Notes under the pieces: model-generated
Database searches by the model: none
The model's input: only the letters and a program-made list of their open reading frames with translations
What the model was told of the DNA's origin: nothing
Shown here: positions 55,101 to 61,100 of the stretch, piece after piece
How positions within the stretch are numbered: the first letter of the stretch is position 1
Layout: each line of letters starts with the position of its first letter
Translations under genes and position numbers: made by a program
Source: Alentia gelatinosa
Lineage: Eukaryota > Annelida > Polychaeta > Phyllodocida > Polynoidae
Reading direction: 5' to 3'
DNA length: 64,000 nt
Assembly: GCA_950022655.1 (NCBI GenBank)
Contig: OX465584.1
Coordinates: 26,819,469-26,883,468 of the forward strand

Positions 55101-58100
55101 TATAAAAGAAATTGGGGACTCAGGTTCTTGCTAGATAATCTAAGAATGATTATAAGGCTGTATGAATTTTGGAAGCCACTTTTCATATATTTAGATGTAC
55201 ATATAGTTATATCTCCTCTTAACCAATTTCAGATCCAGTCATTGCAATTCGAATGCTTATCAAAGATGTGCCATTTTCCCCAGAGCTCGAGCATGTGGAA
55301 AGTCCTCATTTCAAAGAGCATCTTTCAAGTTTGCTTTTAAAGGTATGATATACTGAACCTGTAAACCTTATAAGTCAGGACCATGTGTTGAGACACACCC
55401 AAGCATGGGACAATGAATGTCTTGAGGCACTCTTATATTTATCACAATAATTGAAAAGGTCTATAACATAATTTTTCAAGGTGTATGTTCACTTGTAACT
55501 AAGGCCATATGCATTGAACTTAACCCATTTATTCTGGTTGATGCCTTGAGGAATCAATCAGGGCTGGTCAGGTCATGCCTCAAGGCATCATCCAGCCCGG
55601 GATGGCCGGGTCATGCCTTGATGCATCATTTACATAATAACTCTTTCATGTGATAAAATAACATGAAATTTTCCAAGAATGTAGGTACAATATCATATTT
55701 AATATTTATAGTTGAAATGAAAAGAATGTCAATGATCATGTTTTATGTCATGTGATGGGAGAAGGAAATTTTCACAATCAGCCTCTAGTACCTGGTCCCT
55801 AGCGGTATGCATCTGAACTAGGAATCAGACCTATGCCCCATTCACACACAATAGGGTTGAACAATCATCACTTTTTCTCAAATAATCAAATTTCTTTTAA
55901 TCTCTGACATTCTTATTTGAAATTCATGTCCTGTAAAATCTGAGTATATTTACCAGCACCACACTTCATAACAGGGATCCAATGTATTGCTATCACACTG
56001 CACGAAAACCACCATTTTATGTATCTATGTGCCCCGCATATATAGGCATGGTTTTGACCTTGCTTTTCCATCATATATATATGCCTTATCTATTGGCATA
56101 TATACGTGTCCATGTTGCAGTAATATATATACGCCATATTTATGCCTGATTCTGTTGTATTTACACCATAATCCAATAATTCTGATCTTTACCACTTGGG
56201 CACACCACTATAGTATATCTCATTTTCCATTAGTCATTACGTCCTTGTGCACGGAAAGTTCAATGTTATATTATCAATTTTGATCATAAAATTGTTCTAA
56301 AACCCTATTTATTATCTTTTCATTAAATACATATAATAAACCCAGCCTTCTTTGGTTTTTTTAAACGTTTTTTTAAATAGATTTTACTTTCAAAACACCA
56401 CTCTTCTGTTGGGTTCTCACTGTCAGCCTTTATAAGACTTCTAGAGGTTGAGAACATAGACATTGGGTCACTGAGAGTGTTGGGAGCCCTCCTGCCTGCC
56501 ACCACGCCTGACACCCTCAGCCACCCGCACTCTCCGCTCGCACCCCCACCTCCTGGCCAAGCAGCTGGGTAATCCATCCGCACACACTGGGAGGAGGAAT
56601 GGGATTGGCGGGGGTTAGGCAAGGGTTAAGCGAGGGGTTTGTGGGGGTAGGAGTCAGAGTCTGAATTAAGAGCGAGGGGTCCTCCTGGGGTCACCTATAC
56701 CTCTACTAGCACAAACGGGCGGTAGGCAGTGAGTGGAAGGGTGGCTGGGAGGGGGGTGGCTCCAGGCATTCAGTGATGGTTGAGTGAGTGTAAGGAATCA
56801 TGGGTTGGCCCTTACATCTACCTGGCAGTGGCAGAGATGTGTTGCAAATTTTTTCTTCTTTTTTTATCAGTATACATATACACCAAATGTATATAACATG
56901 TATATGACTGGCGTATACATTTCGTACAGAGGATATTTCCTCTCATATATGCCTAGTGTGAAATACAGCCAAGACACATCAGTAAACAAGAGGAAACAGT
57001 CTTGTATACACCTTATACGCTGGTGTGAAATATGGGCATATATATAACATGTCAATATTCAGCCAATATATGCACCTCCGCGATGGCCTATATATGTATA
57101 AAATGGTGGTTTTCATGCAGTGTCATGAATTTATATATCAATTTTTGTCCACTGAAAATTGTAGGTGAAGAGAAGAATCCAATATGTTCTGCAGTCAGAC
57201 TACAGGTCATTACACCTGATAAGGGTCACCCGACCTACAGGTACAGAAGCCTACCTCACAGAATTGACTCCAGCTGTTACAGTTGAACTTCATGTGGCTC
57301 TCACTCATCGTAACCATACTTTAGTGAAGAATTTCCAGGATAATTTCCATGCCTCAAGCATCTCTCCAGAAATTGTTTTCTCTGCGGAAGCAGGTAAGTA
57401 TCTATCTCTTTACCATGACAATTCCCATTGCTTTCAACAACATTTCCCATTCAAAGGCATTTTGTCAAATATCTATTGTTGCTTTCAAAACAGAATAAGG
57501 TTCTTTCTGTGCCTGATTCAATGACTTTCATCTTTGAAGGGAATGCATGTCACAAGGATAAGTGCCAGAATGGAACAGAATGTATTCCTAAATCTCATGG
57601 GAAATTCAACTGCAGGTGCTCTCAAATAGAAGGACTCCAAACACCATTGTGCTGTAAGTATATTTTCCATCATCTTATCCCACTGTCAAAGTAATATTCA
57701 TACAAACTTCATACATCTAAGTTAGGAGTAACTAGATACACTACAATCTTTATATATCCTTATCCATTGTTTCTTCTCCCTACTATGTACATAACATGTT
57801 TATTGATAATGCATAACCATATTTCCATATATGTATCTCATTCTATCCTTATTGACCACTTTCAGCTCCATACATACCTATTCGATTGGTCATCAAAGAT
57901 GTGCCATTTACCCAGGCACTTGAACATCTGGGAAGTCCTGAATTCAAAGAACATCTATCAATGTTACTTGTCCATGTAGGTGCCAATGAGTTAATCATTA
58001 ATTGTTTCTAATCCAATCACCAAATGAAACTTCGAGTTATTTTTAAAAAGAGTGTTTGGAAGATGTTTCTGAAGGAGAAATGTACATGATTTGATGTCTA

Positions 58101-61100
58101 CTTCCTTTAAAAAACCCAATTTCATTCTAATTGTTCTGCAAAGTGTTACACAACTTTGTTTTTTACATGCTTTCCAGGTCAAGAGAAGAGTCCAGTTCAT
58201 TCTTCAATCAGCATATGAATCCTTACATCTGATAAGGGTCAGACGATCTACAGGTGCAGAAGCCTTTATCACCGATTTCACTCCAACAGTTACAGTTGAG
58301 TTTCATGTGGCTGTAACTTATCGCACACCTGATTTAGTCCAGCATTTCCGGGCTACATTCCACCCTTCAACGATCTCTCGAAACATTGTTCATTCTACTG
58401 AAGCAGGTAGGTCATTCATTTTCATCAGAGAATCACAAATGCTACTGTGGCATAACCACCTTCTAATAAATTGGGCACTGACTATTTGGTTAGTGAACAA
58501 AAGTCAGGAGGTGCACAGCACGAAAAACCTTAATCTACATATGTATATGTCCGGCGGATATACCTATGATTTTGCATAGTTATGTTAGTCCTATTTTCCA
58601 GCATGTATACGCCTGATCTATAGATGCATATAAGTGTACATGTTGCAGTCATATATATGTCATATATATGCCTGATTTTGTCGTATTTACGCCACTGATC
58701 AATAATAGTGATCTCTCCACCTAGGAGATACCACTGTTGTTTTATTTCATTTGTCATTAGTTAACAATATCAGTGGTATATAAAAAATCCAAGTTGTATT
58801 ATCAAGTTATTTATTTTTGTTATAAAATCTTTCTAAAACCTGAGTGAGTATCATTTCATTAATAACATATAATAAACCCAGCATTCTTTTGTATTTTTTA
58901 CTGCTTCTTTTGATAGATTATGCTTTGAAAATGCCATTTTTTTATATGGTTCAAGATTGGTGGGTATATAAGGTATGCAGTATATGATAGTAGTCATAGA
59001 CTTGGGTCGCAGTCGGGGTCAGTGTCATGCTCAGGCTTGGGGTTGAAATCAGTATCAGAATCATGAGCAAGGGCTTTTGTGTTGGTGCAGGTACACCCTA
59101 CTGCCGCAGCTGCTGCCACACAGCCACCACAATGGTGTATATATATTGTGCACAGTATATTTCTCGTCATATACGCTTTATGGGAAATACAACCGTTAAG
59201 CTTCCATATACATGGAAAAACATATTTGTATACACTGGCATGTAATATGGACAAATACATATAAAAACATGTCAATGTACATGGGATACATGCATATATA
59301 CTCGGTGGCGTATATATATGGAATTTCTTGGGTTTTTGTGAATTGGTGTTTGTTATTAAGGATTTATCTTTGCCTAATAATCAGCCACCCCAAAACTTAC
59401 ACAATGTTTCCACATATGACTGATTTTTCTAGCACTGCATTGAAAGTTACTAAGAAAGTATTGGTATATATGGATCCTAGCCTTATACTGTAGCCGAGTG
59501 TATACTTCTAATAGACACACTGGTGAGGTTCCTATATGCAATGAGAGAGCTAATTCAAACATCAACTTTGGTACAATAAAGGATCCTTTTTTGCAATGAG
59601 ACATTGGGGGTCAAAGACCATGCAAGAGTAGAAGTCATTTGAATTTGTTTTTGAGGTGAATGATCATCAGTTAATGCAGAGATGTGTAATATGAGGATGA
59701 AAAATGGCTCTCATTAACATAGTATGTCAAGGGGTGTTGTTAGTCAGATTAAAATCCTCAGTGAGTGACCTTGAGCAGTTGTCTGGTGGCACCCTTTTAG
59801 AGCGGTAGTGATATTCGAGCCATGGTTGATCCATGATGTGCAAGAGAGTGACAAATTTCCAAAATCATATTATAGAAATTTCTAAGTATCTCTAATCCTT
59901 GACCAGATTCATATGGTGTAAAGGTCACATTACAATCTATTGTCGGACTCCTTTTACTTGGATATGTGCCTTTCCAACAAAGTGATGACATTATATCTAC
60001 AAAGGTGGAAAATACATATCATCATACCAGTAATCTAATGTTTGCCCACCATACACCATAATTATATTTTGAAAATTTCACAATTAGCGTGACCTAATAC
60101 ACATTTTTATGCCATCGGTATACAGCACATTTTCTTCATGACACTATACAATATAAAGCAATCAGTATTTAGAATTTAGATACTGATCCATAAAATTCTT
60201 CATTCAAAAAGGGATCTGCTTGAAGCATTGGCATAATATGCTGCATCAGAGAGACATACTCAAGCTCAGATATGAATGGTTCATTCCCAAACCATTCCAA
60301 ACACCACTGAGCTTACTGGTATAAGTTTAAATGTGAATGGCTAGCACTTTGTGTTCTACCCATTGATAAGTGCCATGCTTTTTTAAAACAGATTAGCGCA
60401 CTGTCTTGAACTATATATGGTTGTGAATCGTGTATTTGTCTTTTATGAATGGTAAAACAAGGCTATGAATATGATCCTTTATGGGGGTAGCACAGACAGT
60501 TGAGAACCTGTTTTATATCAATGGAAAGTGTAAGGATGTTGGACAGGTTTCTGTATGGATTGCCTGCCTCGTTGAAGTTGCCACTGAACGAGAGTACTTC
60601 AAAATCTGTCCTAAATGAAAAATGTGATCCAACAGTAAACATGTTATATTACTTCTAGAAGTCCTGAAATGCTTGGTTTAAGATGTTTCCTCACCAAATC
60701 TCAAATCATCAATTCTTCAAGGCAATGCATGTGAAAAGTCTGAATGCCGCAATGGTACAGAGTGTGTTCCAAAACATGAGGATGACTTCAAATGCAACTG
60801 TATCCAAATGGCTGACCCACAGACACCATTGTGTTGTGAGTATATATTACCCTCATCTTTTCAGAGTAATTACATGTTATTTCATTATATTGAAGCTCAA
60901 TTTTGTCACTCAAATTCTGATGTACCATGAAAAGTGATCATGTATATAATTTGAAGTATGTGTGTCACAAACAATTTCAGATCCATATATTCGTGTTAAA
61001 TTGGTCATAAAAAATGTGCCATTTAGCCCTGAGCTTGAACATATGGGAAGTGAAGAATTTAAGAAACATCTTTCAAGGATACTCTTAAAGGTAAGATCAC

